DNA of 27,353 nt, taken from contig JBFLYC010000039.1 of assembly GCA_040756735.1 (NCBI GenBank), positions 1 to 27,353 of the forward strand. Direction: 5' to 3'. Origin of the DNA: JBFLYC01 sp040756735. GTDB taxonomy: Bacteria > Bacillota > DSM-16504 > Desulfitibacterales > Desulfitibacteraceae. Position 1 is the first letter of the stretch, and every line of letters begins with the position of its first letter. Of the stretch, positions 13,965-22,530 are shown in pieces. The position numbers and the translations under genes were made by a program. The notes beneath the pieces are model-generated. The model saw only the letters and a list, made by a program, of their open reading frames with translations, was not told the DNA's origin and made no database searches.

Positions 13965-16559
13965 TTGACTGAGATGACACCAATGATGAGACAATACTTA
14001 AAAATAAAAGAGGATTATCAAGACTGTATTCTTTTTTATAGACTTGGCGATTTTTATGAAATGTTTTTTGAGGATGCTTTAATTGCTTCAAAAGTATTAG
14101 GAATAGTATTAACCTCTAGACAATATGGCTATGCTTCAAAGGCGCCAATGTGTGGTATTCCATACCATTCGATAGATACATATTTACCTAAACTACTGAA
14201 AAAAGGGCACAAGGTGGCTATTTGTGAACAAATAGGAGATCCAAACAATTCCAAAGGACCAGTAGAAAGACAAGTTGTCAGGGTAATTACTCCTGGTACT
14301 GTTATTGAAGACAACTATTTAGTTGCTGGGGAAAACAACTATATAGTGAATATATATGGAAAAGAACAAGAGTATGGTGTTGCTATTTGTGATTTGTCTA
14401 CTGGGGAATTTAAAGTTGCTAACATAAGGGGATATGACAATGTAATTAATGAAGTATTAAAGCTCAAACCAGCTGAATGTCTTGTTCCTGAGGGGTTCGA
14501 GTCTCACATTATTACTAAAAAACTTGCTGAAGCACTTCCTACCATTTATTATTTCAATAGGGGACACTATAATTATAAAAAGTCTTTAGAACTTCTTACT
14601 AAACATTTTCAAGATGGTCAGATTCAGTCTCTCGGTTTATACAATTATTATTTTGCTTTGATTGCTGCAGGCGCTTTGTTCGAGTACTTGCAGACTACAC
14701 TTAAGAATACATTAACCCATATTTCAACAATTGAGTTTTATAGCCCTGAAGCATTTATGATGCTTGATTATTCTACCAGGAAAAATCTAGAATTAATAAC
14801 AAATCTTAATGGGGGTAAAGAAAATACACTCTTAGAGACAATTGACACAACTGTAACTGCTGGAGGAGCTAGATTACTAAGACAATGGATTGAACAGCCA
14901 ATAAAAAACTTGGGAGAAATTATCAGTCGCCAAACAAAAGTTGAATTATTTTATAAGGAAAAAGTATTAACACTTGAATTAAGGTCACTACTTAAAGAAG
15001 TATATGACATGGAACGCTTAATTAGTAAAATTGTATATGGAAGTGCTGATGCGAAAGACATGTTAGCATTAAAAACTACACTTAAAACTACAGGCAGCAT
15101 TAAAGAAACCCTGTCCAGGCATGTAGGTTCGGATGGCTTACATATAATTATAGATTCTATGAATCCTCTAGAAAAAGTAGTATCTTTAATTGATGATTGC
15201 ATTTGTGACACCCCGGCATCTGGGCTTAAAGATGGCGGAATCATTAGGGAAGGATTTAATGAAGAAGTAGATAAACTAAGAAATGCCAAGAATAATGCCA
15301 AAACTTTGATTGCTAATATTGAAAGAGAAGAAAAAGAGAAAACAGGTATAAAATCACTAAAGGTAGGATATAATAAAGTTTTTGGTTATTACCTTGAAGT
15401 TACCCGTGCTAACTTAAGTCAAATTCCAGGACACTACATACGAAAACAAACTCTTGCAAATTGTGAGAGATATATTACTCCAGAGCTTAAGGAGTTTGAA
15501 AGTCTAATCTTAGATGCTGAGGACAAGTTAAAAAATTTAGAATACCAGTTATTTCAACAAGTTCGTAATGAGGTTATTAAATATGTTAGTGTTTTAAAAC
15601 AAAACGCAAATTGTTTAGCTCAATTAGACGTATTGTCTTCGTTGGCTGTAACTGCTGAAAACAATAATTATGTTAAACCGCTTGTAACAAATTGTTCCAA
15701 TATTAACATACAGAAGGGTAGACACCCTGTTGTGGAAAAAGCTTTGGGGCATTTATTTGTACCTAATAATTTAAATATAGGTCATGAAAATAATACTATC
15801 ATGCTAATCACAGGTCCTAATATGGCGGGGAAAAGTACATATTTAAGGCAGAATGCATTAATAATCCTATTAGCTCAGATAGGTTCATTTGTGCCGGCTG
15901 AGAAGGCCGAAATTGGCGTTGTAGACCGTATTTTTAGTAGAATTGGGTCTAGTGACAATTTAGCATATGGTCAAAGTACATTTATGGTTGAGATGCAAGA
16001 GGTTGCCAACATTGTTAAATACGCTACCAGCAATAGCTTAATAATTTTAGATGAAGTTGGGAGAGGGACAAGTACTTATGATGGTGTTAGTCTAGCATGG
16101 GCTATAACGGAGTATATTTATTCAAAAATTCAAGCTAAAACACTATTTGCTACTCATTATCATGAACTTACCAGGTTACAGGAGTATTATCAAGGGATTA
16201 AGAATTATAATGTGGGGGTTATAGAAAAAGGAGAAGATATTATATTTCAGCATGCAGTCTTTGAGGGCAGTACAGACAAGAGTTATGGGGTTCAAGTGGC
16301 CAAGCTGGCTGGTTTACCACATACTATATTGGACCGGGCAAGGACTATTTTAAATAGTTTTGAAAATGGAGTACAGGTTGATATTAATAGCAGGAGTATT
16401 GAAAAAGTCCCAAAGGTAAGTCTTGTCCAAACTAATCCAGTAGAAGATGAAATAGACAAGCTTAATATATACGAAATAACACCCATAGATGCTCTAAATA
16501 TACTTTCAGAACTGCAGAATAGAATTAGGAAGCTCAGAAATGATTCAGGGGAGGCATAA
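13965..16559 (+). CDS. mutS: DNA mismatch repair protein MutS
   Basis: MutS recognises base mismatches and small loops and recruits MutL. The 864-residue length is normal. The mismatch-reading Phe-x-Glu is F30-Y-E32 in RLGDFYEMF. The connector and lever/clamp domains follow, then the ATPase with Walker A GPNMAGKST from residue 617, Walker B LIILDEVGRGTSTYDG near 694, the ATHYHEL histidine switch and a C-terminal dimerisation tail. I place the start at TTG 13965 because the G-rich ribosome binding site is at 13951-13957 and the promoter -10 ends at 13936. ATG 13941 would lie at or before the transcript start. Five bases separate it from mutL, so the two are coupled. Confidence 0.96.
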   Translation: MTEMTPMMRQYLKIKEDYQDCILFYRLGDFYEMFFEDALIASKVLGIVLTSRQYGYASKAPMCGIPYHSIDTYLPKLLKKGHKVAICEQIGDPNNSKGPVERQVVRVITPGTVIEDNYLVAGENNYIVNIYGKEQEYGVAICDLSTGEFKVANIRGYDNVINEVLKLKPAECLVPEGFESHIITKKLAEALPTIYYFNRGHYNYKKSLELLTKHFQDGQIQSLGLYNYYFALIAAGALFEYLQTTLKNTLTHISTIEFYSPEAFMMLDYSTRKNLELITNLNGGKENTLLETIDTTVTAGGARLLRQWIEQPIKNLGEIISRQTKVELFYKEKVLTLELRSLLKEVYDMERLISKIVYGSADAKDMLALKTTLKTTGSIKETLSRHVGSDGLHIIIDSMNPLEKVVSLIDDCICDTPASGLKDGGIIREGFNEEVDKLRNAKNNAKTLIANIEREEKEKTGIKSLKVGYNKVFGYYLEVTRANLSQIPGHYIRKQTLANCERYITPELKEFESLILDAEDKLKNLEYQLFQQVRNEVIKYVSVLKQNANCLAQLDVLSSLAVTAENNNYVKPLVTNCSNINIQKGRHPVVEKALGHLFVPNNLNIGHENNTIMLITGPNMAGKSTYLRQNALIILLAQIGSFVPAEKAEIGVVDRIFSRIGSSDNLAYGQSTFMVEMQEVANIVKYATSNSLIILDEVGRGTSTYDGVSLAWAITEYIYSKIQAKTLFATHYHELTRLQEYYQGIKNYNVGVIEKGEDIIFQHAVFEGSTDKSYGVQVAKLAGLPHTILDRARTILNSFENGVQVDINSRSIEKVPKVSLVQTNPVEDEIDKLNIYEITPIDALNILSELQNRIRKLRNDSGEA

Positions 16560-16564
16560 CTTTA

Positions 16565-18358
16565 TTGATGAGATATCCTCAAAACCAACAAATAATTATA
16601 TTGGATACAGCTACAGCTAATAAAATTGCTGCAGGTGAGATAATTGAAAAACCTGCCTCCATTGTTAAAGAATTAATTGAAAACTCAATTGATGCTGGTG
16701 CAAACAATATAGTAATTCATGCAAAGGATGGAGGAATATCAGAGATAAAAGTGTCTGACAATGGAATTGGCATTAAGTCAGAACAGGTTGCCCTTGCCTT
16801 TCAAAGACATGCAACAAGCAAGATTAAATCATCAGACGATTTATTTAGTATTAGGACATATGGTTTTAGAGGCGAAGCATTACCTAGTATAGCAGCTATT
16901 GCTAAAGTATCAATGTTGACAAAAGTACATGGTGAAAAAATTGGGTGTTATTATGTAATAGAGGGAGGCTTTGAATGTATTAAAGAAGAAAGGGCCTGTT
17001 CTGAAGGAACTCATATCCAGGTAAGGGATATTTTCTTTAATGTGCCTGCTAGAAAAAAACATTTAAAGTCAATGACCAGAGAATCAGCAAATATTGTACA
17101 GGTTGTTTCAGCTATGGCTTTGGGTAATCCAAGTATACGCTTTTGTTATTATCATAATGATAAATTAATTTTACAATCTAGAGGTAATAGTATACTTTCC
17201 GATGTAGTTATCTCAATATTAGGTCCAGAAATGTTTAATTGTTTTTTACCAGTAGAGTATGCAGATGAAATAGGTTTAAAGATCGAAGGCTATATATCTA
17301 AACCTCAGTATCATAGGGCAAGTAAGCAGGATCAGTATTATTATGTTAACAACAGATGGATTTATAGCAGTGTGATAAATAAAACCCTTGTGAGAGCATA
17401 TCATACTTTAGTACCCAACAATAGATATCCAGCAGCTATTCTTAATATATCGATCCCTTTGGAGAGCGTTGACGTAAACGTACATCCTACAAAGAAGGAA
17501 GTAAAATTTAATAACGAACATTATTTTGAAAGCTTCCTTGAAGCAGCATTCGCTGATACATTAAAAACGAGAAGGTCGTTATTTAAGCAAAAGAACCCTG
17601 ATACAAATAGAATGTCAACAAATGTGGTAAAGAATAATCAAATTGCCTTTCAATGGGAGAAAAAGTCGCAACAACAAAAGTTATTAGAGGCGTTTTCTCA
17701 AAACACAATTAAAGAACAAATAATAGTGACTGAAGAGTACGATGCTAAGTTAATGTCAGAAGAGCCTATCCAAGATGCTGTAGACAAATATCCAAGACTC
17801 CAACCATTAGGACAGATTGATGGAGCCTATTTAATAGCGGTATCTCAAGGGGACAAAGGATTTTTTATTGTTGACCAACATGCTGCTCACGAAAGGATAT
17901 ACTATGAATATTTTAAAGAAACAATGAAGCAACAAACTGACAACACTCAGTTGTTGATTAAGCCAGAAATAATCAATCTGACACCATCTCAAAAAGAGTT
18001 TATTGTTGATAGTATAATTGAGTTATATAATGCAGGGTTTATTATTGAACACTTTGGGGATAATTCTTTTTTACTGAGAGGAGTACCTATCAATATGGGT
18101 GTAAAAGAAGGCATTGATCTTATACTGGATATTGTGGATAATTATGAACCTAATAGAGAAAAATTTACTAGAGAGGGCTTAATTAGAATGGCAGCATGTA
18201 AAGCAGCAATTAAAGCAAATAAGAATTTATCCCATAGTGAGATGGCGGATTTACTAAACAAATTAGCTGCAACTGAATTACCATATACTTGCCCACATGG
18301 TAGACCTACAACTATTCACATTACTGACAAGGAATTGATAAAAAGGTTTTATAGGTAG
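16565..18358 (+). CDS. mutL: DNA mismatch repair protein MutL
   Basis: A 597-residue MutL. The N-terminal GHKL ATPase shows ENSIDAGA, the DNGIGI lid, ATSKI and GFRGEALPSI. The C-terminal half carries the endonuclease signature DQHAAHERIYYE, fitting DQHA-x2-E-x4-E, with ACKAAIKA and CPHGRPT as the other metal/zinc motifs. It therefore nicks DNA itself, as expected in organisms lacking MutH. The linker (about residues 340-410) is poorly conserved and Gln/Lys-rich, as usual. The start is TTG 16565 (ATG 16568 follows at once), ten bases after GGGGAGG that lies in the end of mutS. The miaA gene begins 11 bases after its stop. Confidence 0.97.
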   Translation: MMRYPQNQQIIILDTATANKIAAGEIIEKPASIVKELIENSIDAGANNIVIHAKDGGISEIKVSDNGIGIKSEQVALAFQRHATSKIKSSDDLFSIRTYGFRGEALPSIAAIAKVSMLTKVHGEKIGCYYVIEGGFECIKEERACSEGTHIQVRDIFFNVPARKKHLKSMTRESANIVQVVSAMALGNPSIRFCYYHNDKLILQSRGNSILSDVVISILGPEMFNCFLPVEYADEIGLKIEGYISKPQYHRASKQDQYYYVNNRWIYSSVINKTLVRAYHTLVPNNRYPAAILNISIPLESVDVNVHPTKKEVKFNNEHYFESFLEAAFADTLKTRRSLFKQKNPDTNRMSTNVVKNNQIAFQWEKKSQQQKLLEAFSQNTIKEQIIVTEEYDAKLMSEEPIQDAVDKYPRLQPLGQIDGAYLIAVSQGDKGFFIVDQHAAHERIYYEYFKETMKQQTDNTQLLIKPEIINLTPSQKEFIVDSIIELYNAGFIIEHFGDNSFLLRGVPINMGVKEGIDLILDIVDNYEPNREKFTREGLIRMAACKAAIKANKNLSHSEMADLLNKLAATELPYTCPHGRPTTIHITDKELIKRFYR

Positions 18359-18369
18359 GAAAGGACTTT

Positions 18370-19320
18370 ATGAACAACAGATTGGTGGTAATAGTAGGTG
18401 CAACTGGTGTTGGTAAAACAAAATTGGGAGTAGAGATTGCTTCACAGATTAATGCAGAGATAGTATCTGGAGATTCAATGCAGGTTTACAAAGGTATGGA
18501 TATTGGCACTGCAAAAATAAGTGCTGATGAAATGTTTGGTGCAAACGGGGTTAAAGTACTACACCATATGATAGATATTGTCTCTCCTTTAGAGAATTAT
18601 TCTGTAGCAGAATTTCAAGAGGATGCCCGTAGGTGTATTCAAGATATAAATTCTAGAGAGAAAATCCCGATTCTCCTTGGTGGTACAGGACTTTATGTAA
18701 GAGCTGTAATCGATAAATATTCTTTTGAAAAAAATACAAATTTAAATGTAAGAAGGAGGATTAGAGAAATAGGTGAAACTCTTGGGAATGAATATCTGTA
18801 TAACCGCTTAAAGGAGGTTGACCCTTTAAGCGCCGTCAAATATCACTATAATGACGTCAGAAGGATAGCTAGAGCCTTGGAATTCTATGAAATAACAGGT
18901 CGACCCATATCTTCGCAAACTGATGCATATACACGCGAGAGTATTTATTGTCCTCTACTTATTATTGGCTTGTGGCTCCCAAGAAATGTTTTGTATCAAC
19001 AAATCAACCAAAGAGTTGATAATATGATCAAGAAGGGATTAGTCGATGAAGTTAAGCTCCTTATAGAACAGGGGGTTAAATTAGATAGTACCTCAATGCA
19101 AGCAATTGGGTACAGGCAAATTGTACAATATCTTCAGAACAAGTGTTCTTTAGAAAGAGCAGTTGAACTTATTAAAAGAGATACAAGGAGATTTGCAAAA
19201 AGGCAAATAACCTGGTTTAAAATTGATCCAAGAATAAAATGGTTTGATGTCAGTCAATATGAGTATTTTAAGCTGATAGATGAAATAAAGGGAGAGATTA
19301 GCAGGAATATTAATATATAG
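18370..19320 (+). CDS. miaA: tRNA dimethylallyltransferase MiaA
   Basis: MiaA transfers a dimethylallyl group to A37 of tRNAs reading UNN codons, making i6A, the substrate for MiaB encoded upstream. The 316-residue length is normal. Motifs are the P-loop GATGVGKT (residues 10-17), SGDSMQVYKGMDIGTAK for substrate binding, HHMIDI, LLGGTGLYVRAVID, and AIGYRQ with KRDTRRFAKRQITWF near the end. The start is ATG at 18370 after AGGAAAGG. It follows mutL by 11 bases and precedes hfq by 48, matching the conserved mutL-miaA-hfq order. Confidence 0.97.
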   Translation: MNNRLVVIVGATGVGKTKLGVEIASQINAEIVSGDSMQVYKGMDIGTAKISADEMFGANGVKVLHHMIDIVSPLENYSVAEFQEDARRCIQDINSREKIPILLGGTGLYVRAVIDKYSFEKNTNLNVRRRIREIGETLGNEYLYNRLKEVDPLSAVKYHYNDVRRIARALEFYEITGRPISSQTDAYTRESIYCPLLIIGLWLPRNVLYQQINQRVDNMIKKGLVDEVKLLIEQGVKLDSTSMQAIGYRQIVQYLQNKCSLERAVELIKRDTRRFAKRQITWFKIDPRIKWFDVSQYEYFKLIDEIKGEISRNINI

Positions 19321-19334
19321 TGTGGAATAAGGTA

Positions 19335-19355
19335 ATAACTAATATATAAAGTTAT
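19335..19355 (+). promoter_or_regulatory. Small hairpin just before the hfq ribosome binding site
   Basis: Inverted arms ATAACT (19335-19340) and AGTTAT (19350-19355) flank a nine-base AU-only loop and end one base before CGGAGG. The A/U-rich single-stranded loop is the kind of site Hfq binds, so autoregulation is conceivable; this is inference. Confidence 0.3.
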
Positions 19356-19368
19356 CGGAGGTAAGGAA

Positions 19369-19611
19369 ATGACTAAAGTACAGATTAATCTACAAGATGG
19401 GTTTTTAAATCAAGTTAGGAAGGATAACATTCAATTAACTATTTTTTTAGTTAATGGATTTCAAATAAAGGGATATGTAAAAGGATTTGATAATTTTACT
19501 GTTTTGCTCGATGTTGATGGTAAACAACAAATGGTTTATAAACATGCAATTTCTACTTTAGTTCCGGCTAAAACAGTCAATTTAGTGCCGGAGATGCGAG
19601 ACAACAAGTAA
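19369..19611 (+). CDS. hfq: RNA chaperone Hfq
   Basis: An 80-residue Hfq, a hexameric Sm-like protein that binds small RNAs and mRNAs. The Sm1 motif spans about residues 25-48 (FLVNGFQIKGYVKGFDNFTV) and Sm2 carries the YKHAIST block (Tyr57-Lys58-His59) at the proximal uridine-binding face. LQDGFLNQVRK at residues 8-18 is the expected N-terminal helix with the conserved Gln and Asp. It lacks a long acidic C-terminal tail, as is usual in Firmicutes. The start is ATG at 19369, seven bases after CGGAGG, with a small hairpin before that site. A good terminator follows at 19633. Confidence 0.97.
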   Translation: MTKVQINLQDGFLNQVRKDNIQLTIFLVNGFQIKGYVKGFDNFTVLLDVDGKQQMVYKHAISTLVPAKTVNLVPEMRDNK

Positions 19612-19632
19612 ATATTGATAACTTTTGCAAAG

Positions 19633-19655
19633 CACTCTCTACGGAGAGTGTTTTT
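19633..19655 (+). terminator. Intrinsic terminator after hfq
   Basis: A 7-bp perfect stem CACTCTC / GAGAGTG with the stable loop TACG is followed by TTTTT. It ends the mutS-mutL-miaA-hfq unit. Confidence 0.85.
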
Positions 19656-19686
19656 AAAGTTTATTATAAAAAGCAATATAAACCTT

Positions 19687-19715
19687 TTAACACTTTCCAT
19701 AAAGCTACATATAAT
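19687..19715 (+). promoter_or_regulatory. Sigma-A-like promoter for spoVK
   Basis: TTAACA (19687-19692) and TATAAT (19710-19715) are separated by exactly 17 bases: 5 of 6 and 6 of 6 matches to the vegetative consensus. It lies 50 bases before the spoVK start. This is notable because Bacillus spoVK is sporulation-controlled. Confidence 0.7.
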
Positions 19716-19764
19716 ATCATGCGTATTATGACCTGAAAAGTTGCTCTATGGGAGGTGTAAAGAC

Positions 19765-20739
19765 TTGAAGGTTAAGTTTAACTATAATCATAATCTACAG
19801 CAAGAGACGAGCAATCATGAATTAGTTAAGAAAGAGCCGCCAAATACACACAGAGAAAAAAGCAACTATAAAAAATGGTCTGGGTTAACAGAATTGAAAG
19901 ATGGAATGACTGCACTCAGTGAGTTGCATAAATTAATAGGCCTTTCAGAAGTGAAAAAATTAGTAGAGGAATTGCGGGCATATGTGCTTGTACAAAAAGC
20001 TCGTGCCAAGGAAAAGCTGTCTAATGATTCTCTCGTTTTGCACATGGTTTTCAGTGGTAATCCTGGTACCGGTAAAACTACCATAGCTAGAATATTAAGT
20101 AAGTTTTTTAGAGAATTGGGCATTTTATCAAAGGGCCACTTGGTGGAAGTTGAACGAGCAGATTTAGTTGGTGAGTACATAGGTCATACTGCTCATAAAA
20201 CAAAAGAAAGTCTACAGAAAGCCCTTGGCGGAATTTTGTTTGTCGATGAAGCTTATTCTTTAGCAAGAGGAGGAGACAAAGATTTTGGAAGAGAAGCAAT
20301 TGACTGTTTAGTTAAGGGTATGGAAGACCATAAAGATAATTTAATACTTATTCTAGCTGGCTATAAAATTGAAATGCAAAAGCTTATCAGAACGAATCCC
20401 GGTCTTCGTTCAAGATTCCCGATACATATAGATTTTCCGGACTATTCCCTGGACGAACTTATGGATATAGCAAAATTAATGTTAAGTCAAAGGGAGTACT
20501 ACCTATCCCTTGAGGCTGAATTGAAGATGCAAAATATTATAAAGACATATGTATTATCAGGTCAAATACAGCTAGGTAATGCGCGGATAATTCGCAATTT
20601 GATTGAAAAATCCATCAGGCAGCAAGCACTACGTCTGGTTACTAATAACAAGCTAACAAGGGAAGACCTTTTAATGATTAAGGAAGATGATATTTGCGAA
20701 GAATTTAAACTATATACAGACACAAGGAAAATAGTGTAA
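19765..20739 (+). CDS. spoVK: Stage V sporulation protein K-like AAA+ ATPase
   Basis: A 324-residue CbxX/CfxQ-type AAA+ ATPase, the same size as Bacillus SpoVK, which is needed for spore maturation at stage V. After a variable polar N-terminal segment (about residues 1-40) come GNPGTGKTT Walker A from residue 98, GILFVDEAYSL Walker B (Asp161), the sensor region NLILILAGY and the arginine finger in GLRSRFP. The start is TTG 19765, seven bases after GGGAGGTG; an in-frame TTG at 19741 lies before that site. It sits between hfq and a ynbB-type gene, the same neighbourhood as in Bacillus but without hflX, which normally intervenes there. Its client is unknown; related CbxX proteins remodel RuBisCO. 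Confidence 0.9.
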   Translation: MKVKFNYNHNLQQETSNHELVKKEPPNTHREKSNYKKWSGLTELKDGMTALSELHKLIGLSEVKKLVEELRAYVLVQKARAKEKLSNDSLVLHMVFSGNPGTGKTTIARILSKFFRELGILSKGHLVEVERADLVGEYIGHTAHKTKESLQKALGGILFVDEAYSLARGGDKDFGREAIDCLVKGMEDHKDNLILILAGYKIEMQKLIRTNPGLRSRFPIHIDFPDYSLDELMDIAKLMLSQREYYLSLEAELKMQNIIKTYVLSGQIQLGNARIIRNLIEKSIRQQALRLVTNNKLTREDLLMIKEDDICEEFKLYTDTRKIV

Positions 20740-20749
20740 GGAGGAGTAT

Positions 20750-21985
20750 ATGCTATTAAGTCAAGAACTGTTGGTTTTAAAAGCGCAAATAGAAAAAGAG
20801 ATCGCGTCCCTTTTGGATGAATACAAAGCAATTAATGCTTATAATCAACAAAAGGTTTTAGAGAGTTTTTTAGAACAAAAGATAAATGATTTTCATTTTG
20901 CTCCTTCCACTGGATATGGTTACGGTGATACTGGCAGGGATACCCTTGAAGCTGTCTATGCAAGTGTATTTAAGGCAGAGGATGCTTTAGTTAGACCAAA
21001 TGTTGTATCAGGCACCCATGCCATATACTTAGCTCTAAAGAGTGTTTTATACAAGAATGATTGTCTGGTATCATTAGGTAGTCCTTATGATACACTGAAG
21101 CAGGTAATAGGTATTACTGGGAATGAAAAGTTATCATTAATTAAACAAGGTGTTGACTATTATGAAATGCCCCTTCAAGTCCTCCAGGATAAGATAATGC
21201 TCGAGAAGTATTTGGATAAGCGGCCGGCTGCTGTGTTAATACAGCGTTCCAAGGGATACTCTCTCAGAGAAAGTTTTTCTGTAGAAATAATAGGCCATTT
21301 AATAAAGAATATCAAAGAATATGATGCAAGTATTAAAATTATTGTGGATAATTGTTATGGTGAGTTTGTAGAGCAAAAAGAACCAATTGAGGTTGGCGCA
21401 GATCTTGTGGCCGGCTCATTAATTAAAAATCCTGGTGGTGGGCTGGCTACTACAGGTGGGTATCTGGTTGGAAAAAAAGAGTTAATAGAAATAGCTGCAG
21501 CACATTTAACAGCACCAGGCATAGGTAAAGAAGTTGGGTCTAGTACTATTGACAAAAGGTTATTATTTCAAGGACTTTTTATTGCACCTCTTGTTGTTGT
21601 ACAAGCCCTCGAAAGTGCTGTTTTTGCAGCTAGACTTTTTGAAAAGTTGGGATATGAAGTTATTCCTAAATATACGGATAAAAGAGCTGACATAATCCAG
21701 GCAATAATCTTGAGGAATAAAAAGACGTTATTAAAGTTTTGTGAATATATTCAAAGATATTCTCCAATTGGATCTCAGCACAAGCCGTTACCTGATAGAC
21801 TGCCTGGTTATGAGAATGAAGTGATTATGGCTGCTGGAACATTTGTGCAAGGTTCTTCAATAGAGTTTTCAGCAGATGGACCTATAAAAGAACCCTATGT
21901 TATCTACATACAAGGGGGCTTAACTGCAGAGCATACTAAAATAGCCCTACTTAAAGCAGCAAATGCTCTTATCAGGCAGGAATAG
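20750..21985 (+). CDS. ynbB: YnbB-like PLP enzyme (Met gamma-lyase/aluminium resistance family)
   Basis: A 411-residue PLP-dependent protein of the family annotated as methionine gamma-lyase-like or aluminium-resistance protein. It begins with FAPSTGYGYGDTGRDTLE, has GTHAIYLAL for cofactor phosphate contact, VDNCYGEF near residue 203 and the PLP-lysine segment SLIKNPGGG. It ends with QGSSIEFSADGP and YIQGGLT, both typical. The physiological reaction is not settled: sulphur amino acid cleavage is assumed from fold. The start is ATG 20750 after AAGGAGG, which overlaps the spoVK stop. The neighbour order spoVK-ynbB matches Bacillus, where glnR follows; here a DUF456 membrane gene follows instead. 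Confidence 0.9.
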   Translation: MLLSQELLVLKAQIEKEIASLLDEYKAINAYNQQKVLESFLEQKINDFHFAPSTGYGYGDTGRDTLEAVYASVFKAEDALVRPNVVSGTHAIYLALKSVLYKNDCLVSLGSPYDTLKQVIGITGNEKLSLIKQGVDYYEMPLQVLQDKIMLEKYLDKRPAAVLIQRSKGYSLRESFSVEIIGHLIKNIKEYDASIKIIVDNCYGEFVEQKEPIEVGADLVAGSLIKNPGGGLATTGGYLVGKKELIEIAAAHLTAPGIGKEVGSSTIDKRLLFQGLFIAPLVVVQALESAVFAARLFEKLGYEVIPKYTDKRADIIQAIILRNKKTLLKFCEYIQRYSPIGSQHKPLPDRLPGYENEVIMAAGTFVQGSSIEFSADGPIKEPYVIYIQGGLTAEHTKIALLKAANALIRQE

Positions 21986-22000
21986 GGGGAGGGGAAGGGC

Positions 22001-22489
22001 ATGGACTCCTTATATATGGCACTAAGTTATATTTTGATGATAATAGGTTTAATCGGTACAGTATTACCCATGCTGCCAGGTCTCATTCTCATACTTGCCG
22101 GAATTATTTTATACGGATGGCATGTGGGTTTTTCAGTTTTGGGTATTGACTTTTTATTAACTATGCTGATGTTAACAATCATTGGAACTTTTGTAGAAAT
22201 CCTTACAAGTGCTATCGGTGCAAAAAAGTTTGGTGCCAGTACAACAGGAACTATTAGCGCCATAATTGGGGTAATTTTTGGGTTAATTTTTTTGGGTCCG
22301 ATAGGGTTAATCATCGGACCTGTACTTACTGTTACATTAACTGAATTATTAAAAGGGAAAGATTTATTACATGCATTTAAAGTTGTATTAGGGGTGTTGC
22401 TAGGTTCATTAAGTGGAATTGCCATAAGGCTATTTATAGGTATAGCAATGATAGTGGCATTTACTATTAAAATATTTTTTCTAAAATAA
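22001..22489 (+). CDS. DUF456 family membrane protein
   Basis: A 162-residue membrane protein with four to five hydrophobic helices. The DUF456 signature is visible: LPMLPGLILILAGI near the start, an ILTSAIGAKKFGAS loop and glycine-rich helices with GLIFLGPIGLIIGP. It is predicted to sit in the cytoplasmic membrane. The function is unknown for the whole family; members are common in Gram-positive bacteria. The start is ATG 22001 after GGGGGAGGGG, 15 bases past the PLP-enzyme stop, so it is probably the last gene of the spoVK unit. It is convergent with lexA, and a weak AT-rich hairpin at 22512-22530 lies between them. Confidence 0.9.
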   Translation: MDSLYMALSYILMIIGLIGTVLPMLPGLILILAGIILYGWHVGFSVLGIDFLLTMLMLTIIGTFVEILTSAIGAKKFGASTTGTISAIIGVIFGLIFLGPIGLIIGPVLTVTLTELLKGKDLLHAFKVVLGVLLGSLSGIAIRLFIGIAMIVAFTIKIFFLK

Positions 22490-22511
22490 TTCGGAAACTG
22501 CCGCTAGTTCT

Positions 22512-22530
22512 AAAATCTTAATAGATTTTT
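22512..22530. terminator. Possible shared terminator between DUF456 gene and lexA
   Basis: An AT-rich 7-bp stem AAAATCT / AGATTTT with a four-base loop and T on the plus-strand side overlaps the lexA stop codon. It is weak but well placed for both converging transcripts. Confidence 0.4.

Noticed and set aside
22027..22425. 132-codon minus-strand open frame inside the DUF456 gene
   Set aside because: It is the antisense of a hydrophobic membrane protein, has no ribosome binding site and lies fully inside a convincing gene.
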